Shown here: positions 11,064-23,235 of the stretch, in pieces
How the letters are laid out: each line of letters opens with the position of its first letter
Position numbering within the stretch: the stretch's first letter is position 1
Source of the DNA: Culex pipiens pallens
Taxonomy: Eukaryota > Arthropoda > Insecta > Diptera > Culicidae
Assembly: GCF_016801865.2 (NCBI RefSeq)
Contig: NC_068937.1
Coordinates: 66,135,665-66,199,664, forward strand
DNA: 64,000 bases
Direction of reading: 5' to 3'
Notes under the pieces: generated by a model
What the model was told of the DNA's origin: nothing
What the model saw: the letters and a program-made list of their open reading frames with translations, nothing else
Database searches by the model: none
Position numbers and translations under genes: made by a program

Positions 11064-11639
11064 ACAAAGAACTTTGTCCTAAGGGCTTTATTCTGGTGAG
11101 GTGTCAATCCAGAAAAACGAAAAATGTCGCGCGTTACGAAAATGTTGCATGCTTGGTACTGCGGAAGGGGTCAGCAACGAATGAAGTGTGGCAACAATGG
11201 TGCAACATTCTCGCGTGACAGTTCCAAGAAAGCAGGAGACGAGGCAAAATTTGCACCATGTTGCCACATTTCATGCGGACTATATAAGCTAACAGATAGC
11301 CTCTGAATAGTTAGTTTTGACCGAAAATCCGTCAGAGACGGATCGACGGTGGTAATTTTATTGCTCACACACACATACACACATTGAAAGACACAGGTTG
11401 AGCACCACCTTGGGAGGAATTCTGTTCTAAAGAACATTGTTAAAACGGTCACTCGGAAACCAGAATGATTCAAGGCAATGGGGTTGGGACCAAAAAAAAG
11501 TAAATCTTTCCCAGTTCCTGAGGGGAACACCCGTGAAGAGTATCGGGGCCGGCATTTACAAAGCGGATTCAGTGGCAGTTTTTCACTCAACTAATGTTAA
11601 CATGTTTAGGTTAATGTTAACATTCCATAGGTCGCCTCC
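11064..11639 (+). promoter_or_regulatory. possible LTR or promoter: hairpin, TATA box, initiator
   Basis: GACAAAGAACTTTGTC at 11064 is a 16-base palindrome. 11190-11275 forms a long imperfect hairpin (TGTGGCAACAATGGTGCAA against TTTGCACCATGTTGCCACA). Just after it CTATATAAG (11279-11287) and a possible initiator around 11310 look like an RNA polymerase II promoter. The layout would suit a solo LTR beginning TGTGGCAAC, but no second copy or target duplication is visible. Confidence 0.3.
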
Positions 11640-11816
11640 CTAAGGTGTCGTGATAAGGTCCAGTTTGTGACGATACACTACCTTCCCTTTACTAAGCAAT
11701 CGAATCCAGAAGGGAAAAGATCACCAGTTGTGTTGGTCCGAGCCGGGATTTGAACCCCGATCTACCGCTTACGAGGCGGAAGCGTTACCACTAGGCTACG
11801 TGGCTTGGGACCAAAC
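11640..11816 (-). mobile_element. tRNA-derived SINE, minus strand
   Basis: On the minus strand 11812-11735 is tRNA-like: GCCTAGTGGTAACGC as D arm, CCGCCTCGTAAGCGG as anticodon stem and loop (loop reads CGT), and CGGGGTTCAAATCCCG as T arm. The acceptor strands do not pair well, so it is not a functional tRNA. A tRNA-unrelated body follows to about 11640. The satellite array starts directly after it. Confidence 0.6.
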
Positions 11817-11817
11817 T

Positions 11818-13638
11818 GGTAGGATATTGGCCACACCCGGAGTGGCCATGGCCCTGAGGGAGGTTCTACCGGGGGGACATTTATCGAACCATACGACTTG
11901 GGGCAATATGGGTATCAAAATTCATGGTTTTTGATACTGGTGATGAAAATGGCCATTTTGACAGGATTGGCCACACCCGGAGTGGCCATGGCCCTGAGGG
12001 AAGGTTCTACCGGGGGGACGTTTATCGAACCATACGACTTGGGGCAATATGGGTGTCAAAATTCATGGTTTTTGATACTGGTGATGAAAATTGCCATTTT
12101 GACAGGATTGGCCACACCCGGAGTGGCCATGGCTCTGAGGGAAGGTTCTACCGGGGGGACATTTATCGAACCATACGACTTGGGGCAATATGGGTGTCAA
12201 AATTCATGGTTTTTGATACTGGTGATGAAAATTGCCATTTTGACAGGATTGGCCACACCCGGAGTGGCCATGGCCCTGAGGGAAGGTTTTACCGGGGGGA
12301 CATTTATCGAACCATACGACTTGGGGCAATATGGGTATCAAAATTCATGGTTTTTGATACTGGTGATGAAAATGGCCATTTTGACAGGATTGGCCACACT
12401 CGGAGTGGCCATGGCCCTGAGGGAAGGTTCTACCGGGGGGACATTTATTGAACCATTCGACTTGGGGCAATATGGGTATCAAAATTCATGGTTTTTGATA
12501 CTGGTGATGAAAATTGCCATTTTGACAGGATTGGCCACACCCGGAGTGGCCATGGCCCTGAGGGAAGGTTCTACCGGGGGGACATTTATCGAACCATACG
12601 ACTTGGGGCAATATGGGTATCAAAATTCATGGTTTTTGATACTGGTGATGAAAATGGCCATTTTGACAGGATTGGCCACACCCGGAGTGGCCAGTGCCTT
12701 GGGGAAGGTTCTACCGGGGATACATTTATCGAACCATACGACTTGGGGCAATATGGGTATCAAAATTCATGGTTTTTGATACTGGTGATGAAAATGGCCA
12801 TTTTGACAGGATTGGCCACACCCGGAGTGGCCATGGCCCTGAGGGAAGGTTCTACCAGGGGACATTTATTGAACCATTCGACTTGGGGCAATATGGGTAT
12901 CAAAATTCATGGTTTTTGATACTGGTGATAAAAATGGCCATTTTGACAGGATTGGCCACACCCGGAGTGGCCATGGCCCTGAGGGAAGGTTCTACCGGGG
13001 GGACATTTATCGAACCATACGACTTGGGGCAATATGGGTGTCAAAATTCATGGTTTTTGATACTGGTGATGAAAATGGCCATTTTGACAGGATTGGCCAC
13101 ACCCGGAGTGGCCATGGCCCTGAGGGAAGGTTCTACCAGGGGACATTTATTGAACCATTCGACTTGGGGCAATATGGGTATCAAAATTCATGGTTTTTGA
13201 TACTGGTGATGAAAATGGCCATTTTGACAGGATTGGCCACACCCGGAGTGGCCATGGCCCTGAGGGAAGGTTCTACCGGGGGGACATTTATCGAACCATA
13301 CGACTTGGGGCAATATGGGTATCAAAATTCATGGTTTTTGATACTGGTGATGAAAATGGCCATTTTGACAGGATTGGCCACACCCGGAGTGGCCATGGCC
13401 CTGAGGGAAGGTTCTACCGGGGGGACATTTATCGAACCATACGACTTGGGGCAATATGGGTGTCAAAATTCATGGTTTTTGATACTGGTGATGAAAATGG
13501 CCATTTTGACAGGATTGGCCACACCCGGAGTGGCCATGGCCCTGAGGGAAGGTTCTACCAGGGGACATTTATTGAACCATTCGACTTGGGGCAATATGGG
13601 TATCAAAATTCATGGTTTTTGATACTGGTGATGAAAAT
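11818..13638 (+). repeat. 141-bp satellite array, first block (~13 units)
   Basis: The unit begins GGCCACACCCGGAGTGGCC (a GGCCAC/GTGGCC palindrome) and recurs every 141 bases exactly (ACAGG at 11961, 12102, 12243 and so on). Units differ by a few percent, for example GGTGTC/GGTATC and TCGAACCATACG/TTGAACCATTCG. Because 141 is a multiple of three, all units share a reading phase and long open frames run through the array; they are not genes. The array is cut at 13638 by a SINE. Confidence 0.95.
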
Positions 13639-14058
13639 AGTCGGGACCGTGGTGTAGGGGTAAGCGTGATTGCTTCTCACCCAGTCGGCCTGGGCTCGAT
13701 CCCAGACGGTCCCGGTGGCATTTTTCGAGACGAGATTTGTCTGATCACGTCTTCCGTCGGACGGGAAGTAAATGTTGGCCCCGGACTAACCTAAAAAAGG
13801 TTAGGTCGTTAGCTCAGTCCAGGTGTAGGAGTCGTCTCCCTGGGTCCTGTCTCGGTGGAGTCGCTGGTAGGCAGTTGGACTAACAATCCAAAGGTCGTCA
13901 GTTCGAATCCCGGGGTGGATGGAAGCTAAGGTGTTAAAAGAGGTTTGCAATTGCCTCAACAATCAAGCCTTCGAACACCTAGTTTCGAGTAGGAATCTCG
14001 CAATCGAGAACGCCAAGGCAATGCTGTAGAGCGAATAATTTGATTTATTTTTGATTTT
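13639..14058 (+). mobile_element. composite tRNA-derived SINE inserted in satellite
   Basis: A 420-base insert flanked by the 10-base target duplication TGATGAAAAT (13629-13638 and 14059-14068), which is part of the 141-bp unit. The 5' head is tRNA-like with a perfect 7-bp acceptor (GGGACCG near 13642, CGGTCCC near 13706) and a good T arm. A second tRNA-like unit lies near 13861-13920 (TTGGACTAACAATCCAA as anticodon arm, GTTCGAATCCC as box B). The 3' body shares CCAGGTGTAGGAGTCGTCTCC with the SINEs at 56537 and 60646, but the 5' head differs from theirs. Confidence 0.85.
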
Positions 14059-15990
14059 TGATGAAAATGGCCATTTTGACAGTATTGGCCACACCCGGAG
14101 TGGCCATGGCCCTGAGGGAAGGTTTTACCGGGGGGACATTTATCGAACCATACGACTTGGGGCAATATGGGTATCAAAATTCATGGTTTTTGATACTGGT
14201 GATGAAAATGGCCATTTTGACAGGATTGGCCACACCCGGAGTGGCCATGGCCCTGAGGGAAGGTTCTACCGGGGGGGGGGGGGGGGGGACATTTATCAAA
14301 CCATACGACTTGGGGCAATATGGGTATCAAAATTCATGGTTTTTGATACTGGTGATGAAAATGGCCATTTTGACAGGATTGGCCACACCCGGAGTGGCCA
14401 TGGCCCTGAGGGAAGGTTCTACCGGGGGGACATTTATCGAACCATACGACTAGGGGCAATATGGGTGTCAAAATTCATGGTTTTTGATACTGGTGATGAA
14501 AATTGCCATTTTGACAGGATTGGCCACACCCGGAGTGGCCATGGCCCTGAGGGAAGGTTTTACCGGGGGGACATTTATCGAACCATACGACTTGGGGCAA
14601 TATGGGTGTCAAAATTCATGGTTTTTGATACTGGTGATGAAAATGGCCATTTTGACAGGATTGGTCACACCCGGAGTGGCCAGTGCCTTGGGGAAGGTTT
14701 TACCGGGGATTCAATTATCGAACCATACGACTTGGGGCAATATGGGTATCAAAATTCATGGTTTTTGATACTGGTGATGAAAATGGCCATTTTGACAGGA
14801 TTGGCCACACCCGGAGTGGCCATGGCCCTGAGGGAAGGTTCTACCGGGGGGACATTTATCGAACCATATGACTTGGGGCAATATGGGTATCAAAATTCAT
14901 GGTTTTTGATACTGGTGATGAAAATGGCCATTTTGACAGGATTGGTCACACCCGGAGTGGCCATGGCCCTGAGGGAAGGTTCTACCGGGGGGACGTTTAT
15001 TGAACCATTCGACTTGGGGCAATATGGGTATCAAAATTCATGGTTTTTGATACTGGTGATGAAAATGGCCATTTTGACAGTATTGGCCACACCCGGAGTG
15101 GCCATGGCCCTGAGGGAAGGTTCTACCGGGGGGACGTTTATTGAACCATTCGACTTGGGGCAATATGGGTATCAAAATTCGTGGTTTTTGATACTGGTGA
15201 TGAAAATGGCCATTTTGACAGGATTGGCCACACCCGGAGTGGCCATGGCCCTGAGGGAAGGTTCTACCGGGGGGGGGGGGACATTTATCAAACCATACGA
15301 CTTGGGGCAATATGGGTATCAAAATTCATGGTTTTTGATACTGGTGATGAAAATGGCCATTTTGACAGGATTGGCCACACCCGGAGTGGCCATGGCCCTG
15401 AGGGAAGGTTCTACCGGGGGGACATTTATCGAACCATACGACTAGGGGCAATATGGGTGTCAAAATTCATGGTTTTTGATACTGGTGATGAAAATTGCCA
15501 TTTTGACAGGATTGGCCACACCCGGAGTGGCCATGGCCCTGAGGGAAGGTTTTACCGGGGGGACATTTATCGAACCATACGACTTGGGGCAATATGGGTG
15601 TCAAAATTCATGGTTTTTGATACTGGTGATGAAAATGGCCATTTTGACAGGATTGGTCACACCCGGAGTGGCCAGTGCCTTGGGGAAGGTTCTACCGGGG
15701 ATACATTTATCGAACCATACGACTTGGGGCAATATGGGTATCAAAATTCATGGTTTTTGATACTGGTGATGAAAATGGCCATTTTGACAGGATTGGCCAC
15801 ACCCGGAGTGGCCATGGCCCTGAGGGAAGGTTTTACCGGGGGGACATTTATTGAACCATACGACTTGGGGCAATATGGGTATCAAAATTCATGGTTTTTG
15901 ATACTGGTGATTAAAATTGCCATTTTGACAGGATTGGCCACACTCGGAGTGGCCATGGCCCTGAGGGAAGGTTCTACCGGTGCCATTGAT
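14059..15990 (+). repeat. 141-bp satellite array, second block with 7-unit higher-order repeat
   Basis: The same 141-bp unit continues for about 13.6 copies. Variant marks recur about 992 bases apart: an expanded poly-G (14271 and 15269), a TAG-containing unit (14451 and 15443) and the AGTGCCTTGGGG variant (14682 and 15673). This shows a block of seven units was duplicated as one. The last unit ends at about 15980 in unique sequence. Confidence 0.9.
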
Positions 15991-16187
15991 TGAATAAATT
16001 TAATTAGAATTAATTATTCAGGATTAAATAAATAGGCAAAGATTTAAAAAATATAAATAAAAATAGCATGATTTTTAGAGTTTTGTACAAAGTTCTTTGT
16101 CATATTGGTCATGTAGAACATAACCACCTGCACCTTTTTTTGTTCGAGCTTTCGGTGAGGCATTAAATCGGCATCACTGTGCGCCAC
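15991..16187. other. array flank, no gene
   Basis: AT-rich flank. ACAAAGTTCTTTGTC near 16088 is close to the palindrome at 11064, so the two could be matching ends of a larger unit that includes the satellite; this is only a suggestion. Confidence 0.25.
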
Positions 16188-16287
16188 NNNNNNNNNNNNN
16201 NNNNNNNNNNNNNNNNNNNNNNNNNNNNNNNNNNNNNNNNNNNNNNNNNNNNNNNNNNNNNNNNNNNNNNNNNNNNNNNNNNNNNNN
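16188..16287. other. assembly gap (100 N)
   Basis: Run of exactly 100 N. Confidence 1.
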
Positions 16288-16295
16288 GTACTTTT

Positions 16296-16740
16296 AATCT
16301 AATCTAATCTAATCAGACCCTAGCGCAGCCAATCTTTCGAAGGGATCCTGGAGAGTGCCTTAGGTTAGATGACGCCTAGCACTCTTCTTGTCATTTATTA
16401 ACATTTGTAGTGCGCCATTGCATCGAAATGCATTGAAACATCACAAGTGTTAAAGCGGCCAGGCCTACTGCGTAAAGCCGTATCGCAGAGATGACTCGTA
16501 ATTGGGTTGAGTTTGAGCACTGAGTGTTCGAACAACAACACAATTCTGAATCGACAGGGGAGGAAGAAGCGTGGGGACACACCACCATACGCTCCGAGAT
16601 TTTGGTTGTATTCGTTGGGAGCACCATGCTAAGAAGGTTTGGTACTCCGGGACCCTCTGGGATGGGACATTGTATTTCCACGAATGCCCTGGACACTATT
16701 TGCCGTGGTTATAGCGCCACAACTCGCTCTCTGTAACAGT
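16296..16740 (-). mobile_element. retroposon with GATTA-repeat 3' tail, minus strand
   Basis: Read on the minus strand the element ends in a short tandem repeat of GATTA (16296-16313), a tail type common in non-LTR elements and their SINEs. The body has no open frame. The tRNA-like segment at 16905-16977, same strand, may be its head, with another insert between them. Confidence 0.45.
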
Positions 16741-16767
16741 AGTCCTAATTCCAGTCCACGCTCACCA

Positions 16768-16852
16768 AGTCGTCATGGCCTAGTGGTTAGCATTTTTGCT
16801 TACCAATCCAAAGGACGGAGGATCGAACCCCGCCTCGAGCGACTTAGATTTT
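16768..16852 (+). mobile_element. tRNA-like SINE head
   Basis: AAGTCGT and GCGACTT pair as an acceptor stem around a box-A-like ATGGCCTAGTGGTTAGC and a box-B-like GGATCGAACCCC. The anticodon arm is poor, so this is a SINE head or pseudo-tRNA and not a tRNA gene. Confidence 0.45.
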
Positions 16853-16904
16853 TCGTTCATATTCATGATTTCAAATTTCTGTGTTATTAACTTTCTCGTT
16901 GGGA

Positions 16905-16977
16905 GCAGGTGGGAATCGAACCCAGAACCATTCGCTTACAAAGCGAACACCGTAACCAGTCAGCCACGGCCGCTCCT
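16905..16977 (-). tRNA. tRNA-like cloverleaf with TGT in the loop; probable SINE head
   Basis: On the minus strand GGAGCGG pairs with CTGCTCC (one G-T), TTCGC-TTTGTAA-GCGAA gives a perfect 5-bp anticodon arm, and TGGGTTCGATTCCCA the T arm. The loop would read threonine (TGT). The same unit heads the SINEs at 56537 and 60646, so a SINE origin is more likely than a functional tRNA gene. Confidence 0.4.
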
Positions 16978-17179
16978 TATTAATATAAGTAGTACTTTTA
17001 AAACAAAAAACTGCATTTCGAGACTATTTTATTCAGAGCAGCAAATCGCTGCTACCAAATTGCCTGTTCCATAATTGTGGGATGTTATTGTGCCTCCCAC
17101 AATTGTGGAACACCTGAATTTAACTGATATTTTCACAAAAAAGTTAGCAGACCATTCATAAAACATTACTAAGCATGAG
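16978..17179. other. no gene seen
   Basis: AT-rich sequence up to the start of the foldback element. CACAATTGTGGGA-type inverted phrase near 17070-17105. Confidence 0.3.
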
Positions 17180-20100
17180 GAGCAATTCTCTACGAAATCG
17201 GTCTTTTTTCTTCAATTTTAATTTTTGTATTTTTTAATCCGTCTGAAACTTTTTTGGTGCCTTCGGTATGCCTAAAGAAGCCATTTTGCATCATTAGTTT
17301 GTCCATATAATTTTCCATACAAAGTTGGCAGCTGTCCATACAAAAATGATGTATGAAAATTCAAAAATCGGTATCTTTTGAAGAAATTTTTTGATCGATT
17401 TGGTGTCTTCGGCGAAGTTGTAGGCAGGGCTGCGGAGTCAGGTCATATTTCAAGCGACTCCGACTCCGACTCCGACTCCGGCTTTCTGAGTTAAGCCGAC
17501 TCCGACTCCGACTCCGGCTCCGGCTTTCCACAAATTGGTGACTCCGGCTCCGACTCCGACTCCGGCCTACCAAATCTAGCCGACTCCGACTCCGACTCCG
17601 ACTCCAGCTTTCCACAAATTGTTGACTCCGGCTCCGACTCCGACTCCGACACCTAATCTGTATTTAAATTATTTAAAAAAATTGAATTAATCACATCACT
17701 CACATTTAAGTTCACACTTGCGCGAATACTGTAAACCGGGTTGACATTTATGTTCAGGGTGTTTACAAAATGCAAAATGATAAATACGAATTAATTATAC
17801 AAAAAGAGTGGTATGGAACCATACTAAGCTTGGTAGATAAGTGTTCGTTGTTCTATGTTACATGTTTTCAGCGTTATTGAAACAAAAATCAAAAATATCT
17901 TCAGATTTAAAATGATTGATCACAACAATTTTCTAAGTAAATTTGATTTTTTTTGTTTGAAAAATTGGACTTTTTATTTAACTACTTTCAATTTACATTC
18001 ATTTTTTAAGTGTATAAGCTAGCTACACTAATTTTTAATTGTCCTTTTTCTAATGAAATATTAAAAGAGAGTTAGCATTCATGATCGAATTGACATATAA
18101 AATCAATTTGCATACTTTTAGGCTGGAATTTAAAAGAAACACAAAGATACCCTGGTTTTGAAATAAACAATTTTCAAAGTAATTATTTTTTAAAGCTCTT
18201 TTGAATTTATTTGAGAAGACGTACATGGACATTGTGTGATCCAGCCCAGTACACACTTTAAATATATAAATCATGAGAAAATTCAATATTTAAAAAATAA
18301 ACTAAATTTAAATCAATTATATCACCCCAATTTAAGGTATTTAAAAAATATTATACTTGTTCAACGATATTATTTAAGGATCCACTACACGCTAACATTT
18401 TTTGCTTCGACTTTTTTACGGAAATTGTCATAACTCTGAATAGAAAACAGTTAGAGTCCCACTTCTTGTATTAAGTCCTGTAGAAAAGTTATGCAAAGAA
18501 ATTGGACGAGCTTTCTGGTAAAAATATTTACGAGACTGAAAAATCAAGTCTGTCCTATAATAATTGTCAAAAACCACTTTTTTCAACATTTTTATTTTTA
18601 AAACCGCTGTAAGTCACAAGGATTAGACTTAGCCCTAGTAACATTTTTAAACTTACAGGTTTTATGATGGTTCTGGAAACCCTGTTACAACTTAAATAGG
18701 CTTTTATGGCCTACTTAAAACCTAAAATGTTACTAGGGAGGACAAAGCTCAATACAGAAACTTTTATGTAAAATTGTCTGGAGAATCGATTCCCGCATTC
18801 GGTTTTTTTTAATTTTGACGTTTAGAGCACCTTAAAAAAAATGTTTTCAGTAAATGAGCTTTGTATTTTTTTAGATGAGTTGCTCCATCCTGCATGTTTC
18901 GTGATTTTTTTTTGTAACATCTTAGGCTATTTACACAAAAATTTTGAACGAAAATAAATAGTGAGCTTACCCTCAAATTTGACATTTAAATATTTAAATC
19001 AAAAAATCTGACAAAGGTGGCGTGTTGTTTTCTTTCGGTGTATTTTTTTTCGGAAAGCCCGATTGAAACTGGGTCAATACATAAAAAAATTGCTTACATA
19101 AGCGTCGGATAACATGTCTACAAAGTTTCATTGAAATTGGAGATGGTCCGGTTTAACCGATTCCCTATTTGGCATGGAATTGCTCTATATCAATGATTTA
19201 ATGATTATTCCAAAATTAGTTGCAACTTATTTTCGATATTTTTTGGCAGTTTCAAATGTTTTCAGCACGACACTTTGATTTATTTTAATTTACATGAAAA
19301 ATGAGCATGTTGCGTTCCAAGTAGTAGATTGATATAATAGTTAATAATTTATTAGTAGAGTTATACTGTCAATTTTACAAATGTTTAATTTTACTGATAG
19401 TGCAACTTTATTTACCTATTAAAAAAATGATTTACTTAAAACCTCCAAGATATTCGCTCTCGGGCAAAAAGATGACGGTGTTTATATTTTTTTAGAAATA
19501 GTTTGATAAAATTTGGTCAAATTTTAATTGAAAGAATACAAAAATACAAGCAATAAGAGACAGTAACAAAATATTTTAAAATGTTTAAATTTTTTGACTA
19601 CACAGCCACAATTGTTTACTATTTTATGAGTTATGACACTATAGTATATTGTATACCAACATTGACAAGAGAGGATTTACAGATTATCATTCAGTGATCT
19701 TAGTAAAATAACACAATAAGAGCTTTCCAATCACAATAAAAATGCTTCGAAAACATCATGGCATCTGAAAAATATCTTAAACCAAAAAATAAATCAAATA
19801 AAAAATGTCAACGCAGTGCACGCGATTCAATAAATAAATTTAAAAAAATTGAGAATTAACCTGAATTATAACAAATAGTGAACAATAAATAAGTTCATAA
19901 ATTATATTAAATATTTTGACAACTCCGACTCCAGCTCCGACTCCGGGTCCATCAGAAATTTACGACTCCGGCTCCGACTCCGACTCCAGCTCATACAATT
20001 TAGCCGACTCCGACTCCGACTCCGACTCCAGCTAATCGAGTTTTGACGACTCCGACTCCGACTCCGACTCCAGGTCCCCAAAAAGACCCGACTCCACCGA

Positions 20101-21777
20101 CTCCGGCTCCGACTCCGACTCCGACTCCACAGCCCTGGTTGTAGGTATGGATACGGACTACACTGAAAAAAAATGATACACGGTAAAAATAATTTGGTGA
20201 TTTTTTTATTTAACTTTTTATCACTAAAACTTGATTTGCAAAAAAACACTATTTTTAATTTTTTTTCATTTTTTGATATGTTTTAGAGGACATAAAATGC
20301 CAACTTTTCAGAAATTTCCAGGTTGTGCAAAAAATCATTGACCGAGTTATGAATTTTTTAATCAATACCGATTTTTTCAAAAAATCGAAATTTTGGTCGC
20401 AAAAAATTTTCAATTTCATTTTTCGATGTAAAATTGAATTTGCAATCAAAAAGTACTTTAGTGAAATTTTGATAAAGTGCACCGTTTACAAGTTATAGCC
20501 ATTTTTAGGTGACTTTTTTGAAAATAGTCGCAGTTTTTCATTTTTTAAAATTAGTGCACATGTTTGCCCACTTTTGAAAAAAATATTTTTGAAAAGCTGA
20601 GAAAATTCTCTATATTTTGCTTCTTCAGACTTTGTTGATACGACCTTTAGTTGCTGAGATATTGCAATGCAAAGGTTTAGAAACAGGAAAATTGATGTTT
20701 TCTAAGTCTCACCCAAACAGCCCACCATTTTTCAATGTCGATATCTCAGCAACTAATGGTCCGATTTTCAATGTTAATATATGAAACATTTGTGAAATTT
20801 TCCGATCTTTTCGAAAACAATATTTTCAAAATTTTTAAACCAAGACAAACATTTTAAAAGGGCGTAATATTGAATGTTTGGCCCTTTTGAAATGTTAGTC
20901 TTGATTTGAAAATTTTGAAAATATTGTATTCGAAAAGATCGGAAAATTTCACAAATGTTTCATATATTAACATTGAAAATCGGACCATTAGTTGCTGAGA
21001 TATTGACAATAAAAAATGGTGGGCTGTTTGGGTGAGACTTAAAAAACATCAATTTTCCTGTTTTTAAACCTTTGCATTGCAATATCTCAGCAACTAAAGG
21101 TCGTATCAACAAAGTCTGAAGAAGCAAAATATAGAGAATTTTCTCAGCTTTTCAAAAATATTTTTTTCAAAAGTGGGCAAACATGTGCACTAATTTTAAA
21201 AAATGAAAAACTGCGACTATTTTCAAAAAAGTCACCTAAAAATGGCTATAACTTGTAAACGGTGCACTTTATCAAAATTTCACTAAAGTACTTTTTGATT
21301 GCAAATTTGATTTTACATCGAAAAATGAAGTTGAAAAATTTTTGCGACCAAAATTTCGATTTTTTGAAAAAATCGGTATTGATTAAAAAATTCATAACTC
21401 GGTCAATGATTTTTTGCACAACCTGGAAATTTCTGAAAAGTTGGCATTTTATGTCCTCTAAAACATATCAAAAAATAAAAAAAAAAACACCAAATTATTT
21501 TTACCGTGTATCATTTTTTTTCAGTGTAGTCCGTATCCATACCTACAACTTTGCCGAAGACACCAAATCGATCAAAAAATTCCTTCAAAAGATACCGATT
21601 TTTGAATTTTCATACATCATTTTTGTATGGACAGCTGCCAACTTTGTATGGAAAATTATATGGACAAACTAATGATGCAAAATGGCTTCTTTAGGCATAC
21701 CGAAGGCACCAAAAAAGTTTCAGTCGGATTAAAAAATACAAAAAAAATCGAATGACCGAAATCCTAGAGAACTGCTC
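17180..21777. mobile_element. foldback element with ~0.9-kb inverted arms, TGAG duplication
   Basis: The left arm (17180-17424 plus 20146-20863) is the inverse of the right arm (20881-21777) with only a few percent difference, around a 17-base loop. Outer ends are GAGCAATTCTCTACGAAATC and the inverse of GATTTCGGTC...TAGAGAACTGCTC. A 4-base TGAG flanks both sides (17176-17179 and 21778-21781). A 2.7-kb hAT element interrupts the left arm. No transposase is encoded. Half of another copy lies at 34080-35165. Confidence 0.85.
17425..20137. mobile_element. nonautonomous hAT element with GACTCC-rich ends
   Basis: Ends are CAGGGCTGCGGAGTC and the inverse GACTCCACAGCCCTG. They are flanked by a perfect 8-base duplication GTTGTAGG (17417-17424 and 20138-20145). 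The matching empty site is present in the right arm of the surrounding foldback (around 21530-21555) and at 34920-34945, where GTTGTAGG occurs once. Each end has 200 bases of GACTCC hexamer array in direct order interrupted by short spacers (17455-17652 and 19918-20130). The AT-rich interior has no transposase. An 8-bp duplication and CAGGG ends place it in hAT. Open frames rich in Ser and Arg across the hexamers are artefacts. Confidence 0.9.
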
Positions 21778-22049
21778 TGAGTTTTACTGGTTTCAGAATG
21801 TGAAGTCATTATTTTTATAAAAATATGTACCCCTGGAGCGATAAAAAAGATTGTTTACATCGTTAGAAAAAAGTGTCCCGAATTTGTAGATTTCAAGGGT
21901 CGAAGTTTTTCTTCAAAAACTTGATATAAAACGATAAAATTTGCAGTTGTTCGATACAGCATTCGAAAGATCGCAAAAACAGCTTTCAAATGAAGGTAAA
22001 AGCGAATCATTTCAATGTTCAATTATCGATTTTCTATGATTTTTTAATT
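21778..22049. other. no gene seen
   Basis: AT-rich. The phrase AAATGAAGGTAAAAGCGAATCATT near 21990 recurs inverted near 31780-31800, so part of this is a dispersed repeat. Confidence 0.3.
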
Positions 22050-22880
22050 GTTTGCTATAGTTTTTAATTTTAGGCTTATTTAATAAAAATAAATTTTACT
22101 AGAAAATCACATTATATCATTAAATTAATTTGTTTTATTAAAATACAATTGAAAAACAGTCTATATAAAACTTATATCTTCTTACTGTGTATAACGCTTT
22201 CTAAAGCAACCAAATTATTACAGAAAAAAATATCTGGAAACATCACAACTTGTTATAATACTTTTATGTTTTTGAATGATATTTTTCGCCCATATTTTTA
22301 CAGGAAAAAAATGAACTGGTCGGGATAATTTTATGTTTATGGATGATATTTTTCCGCACCATAGCATGATAATTTGAAGTTTCCCCGGGCAGAAAGTTAC
22401 ATCTTCCTGAAAACTTGTCATGTTCGCAAAAACACAAACATGTCAAGTACCTGTTAACTTCCAGTTAAGAGTTAATCAAACATAAACGCGAACATAATTT
22501 ACTCTACGCATATCAAAAAATTATCAACTTAAGTTCGTGTTGGAAACTTCAAATTATCATGCTATGGTGCGGAAAAATATCATCCATAAACATAAAATTA
22601 TCCCGACCAGTTCATTTTTTTCCTGGAAAAATATGGGGCGAAAAATATCATACAAAAACATAAAAGTTTCATAAAAAGTTGTGATGTTTCCAGATATTTT
22701 TTTTTCTGTAATATTTTGGTTGCTTTAGAAAGCGTAATACACAGTAAGAAAATATAAGTTTCATATAGACTGTTTTTCAATTGTATTTCAATAAAACCAA
22801 TTAATTTAATGATATAATGTGATTTTGTGGTAAAATTTATGTTTATTGAACAAGCCTAAAATTAAAAACTCTAGCAAACA
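22050..22880. mobile_element. second foldback element, ~335-bp arms
   Basis: 22050-22383 is repeated inverted at 22543-22880 with roughly 5 percent change. The 159-base centre (22384-22542) starts CCCGGGCAGAAAGTTACATC and is homologous to the inverse of 31565-31705, so it is a module found elsewhere without the arms. No coding capacity. Confidence 0.75.
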
Positions 22881-23235
22881 AACTGCTGGAAGACTAAACA
22901 TAATGACAATCTATTTTTTTTTTAATATTTGTATACAGTCCCGGGCGGAAAGTGAGTTGGTGGATATAACTTCAAACTATCTTGGCTTGTTTGTTCGCAT
23001 CTTGCTGTAAACTCCTCGAGTTATGACGACTTTTGAAACCGACTGCGTATCATGGAAAGTATATTCCATGATCCTACTGCATTATCTACAGTTGATATTG
23101 AGCTCTTAGTGGTAGTTTTTTTGGACTTAGCAAAAATTTCGAAAATTTTATTTTTTCCAAAATTTTACCCGAACATCATGAAATGATTATTTTGACTTTA
23201 TTTCAAATTTATGCTGGACTTAGAAAAATTAGCAG
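22881..23235. other. AT-rich repeat flank, no gene
   Basis: Contains phrases such as GGACTTAGCAAAAATTTCG that also occur in the 388-bp tandem repeat at 29960-31130. It is probably part of that repeat, displaced by the insertion that follows. Confidence 0.4.

Noticed and set aside
11898..15993. Long open frames of 130-464 codons with MVFDTGDENGHFD-type repeats
   Set aside because: They follow from a 141-bp satellite whose length is a multiple of three; frames exist in more than one phase and have no gene context.
17361..20249. Ser/Arg-rich open frames resembling SR proteins
   Set aside because: They are translations of the GACTCC hexamer arrays at the ends of the hAT element.
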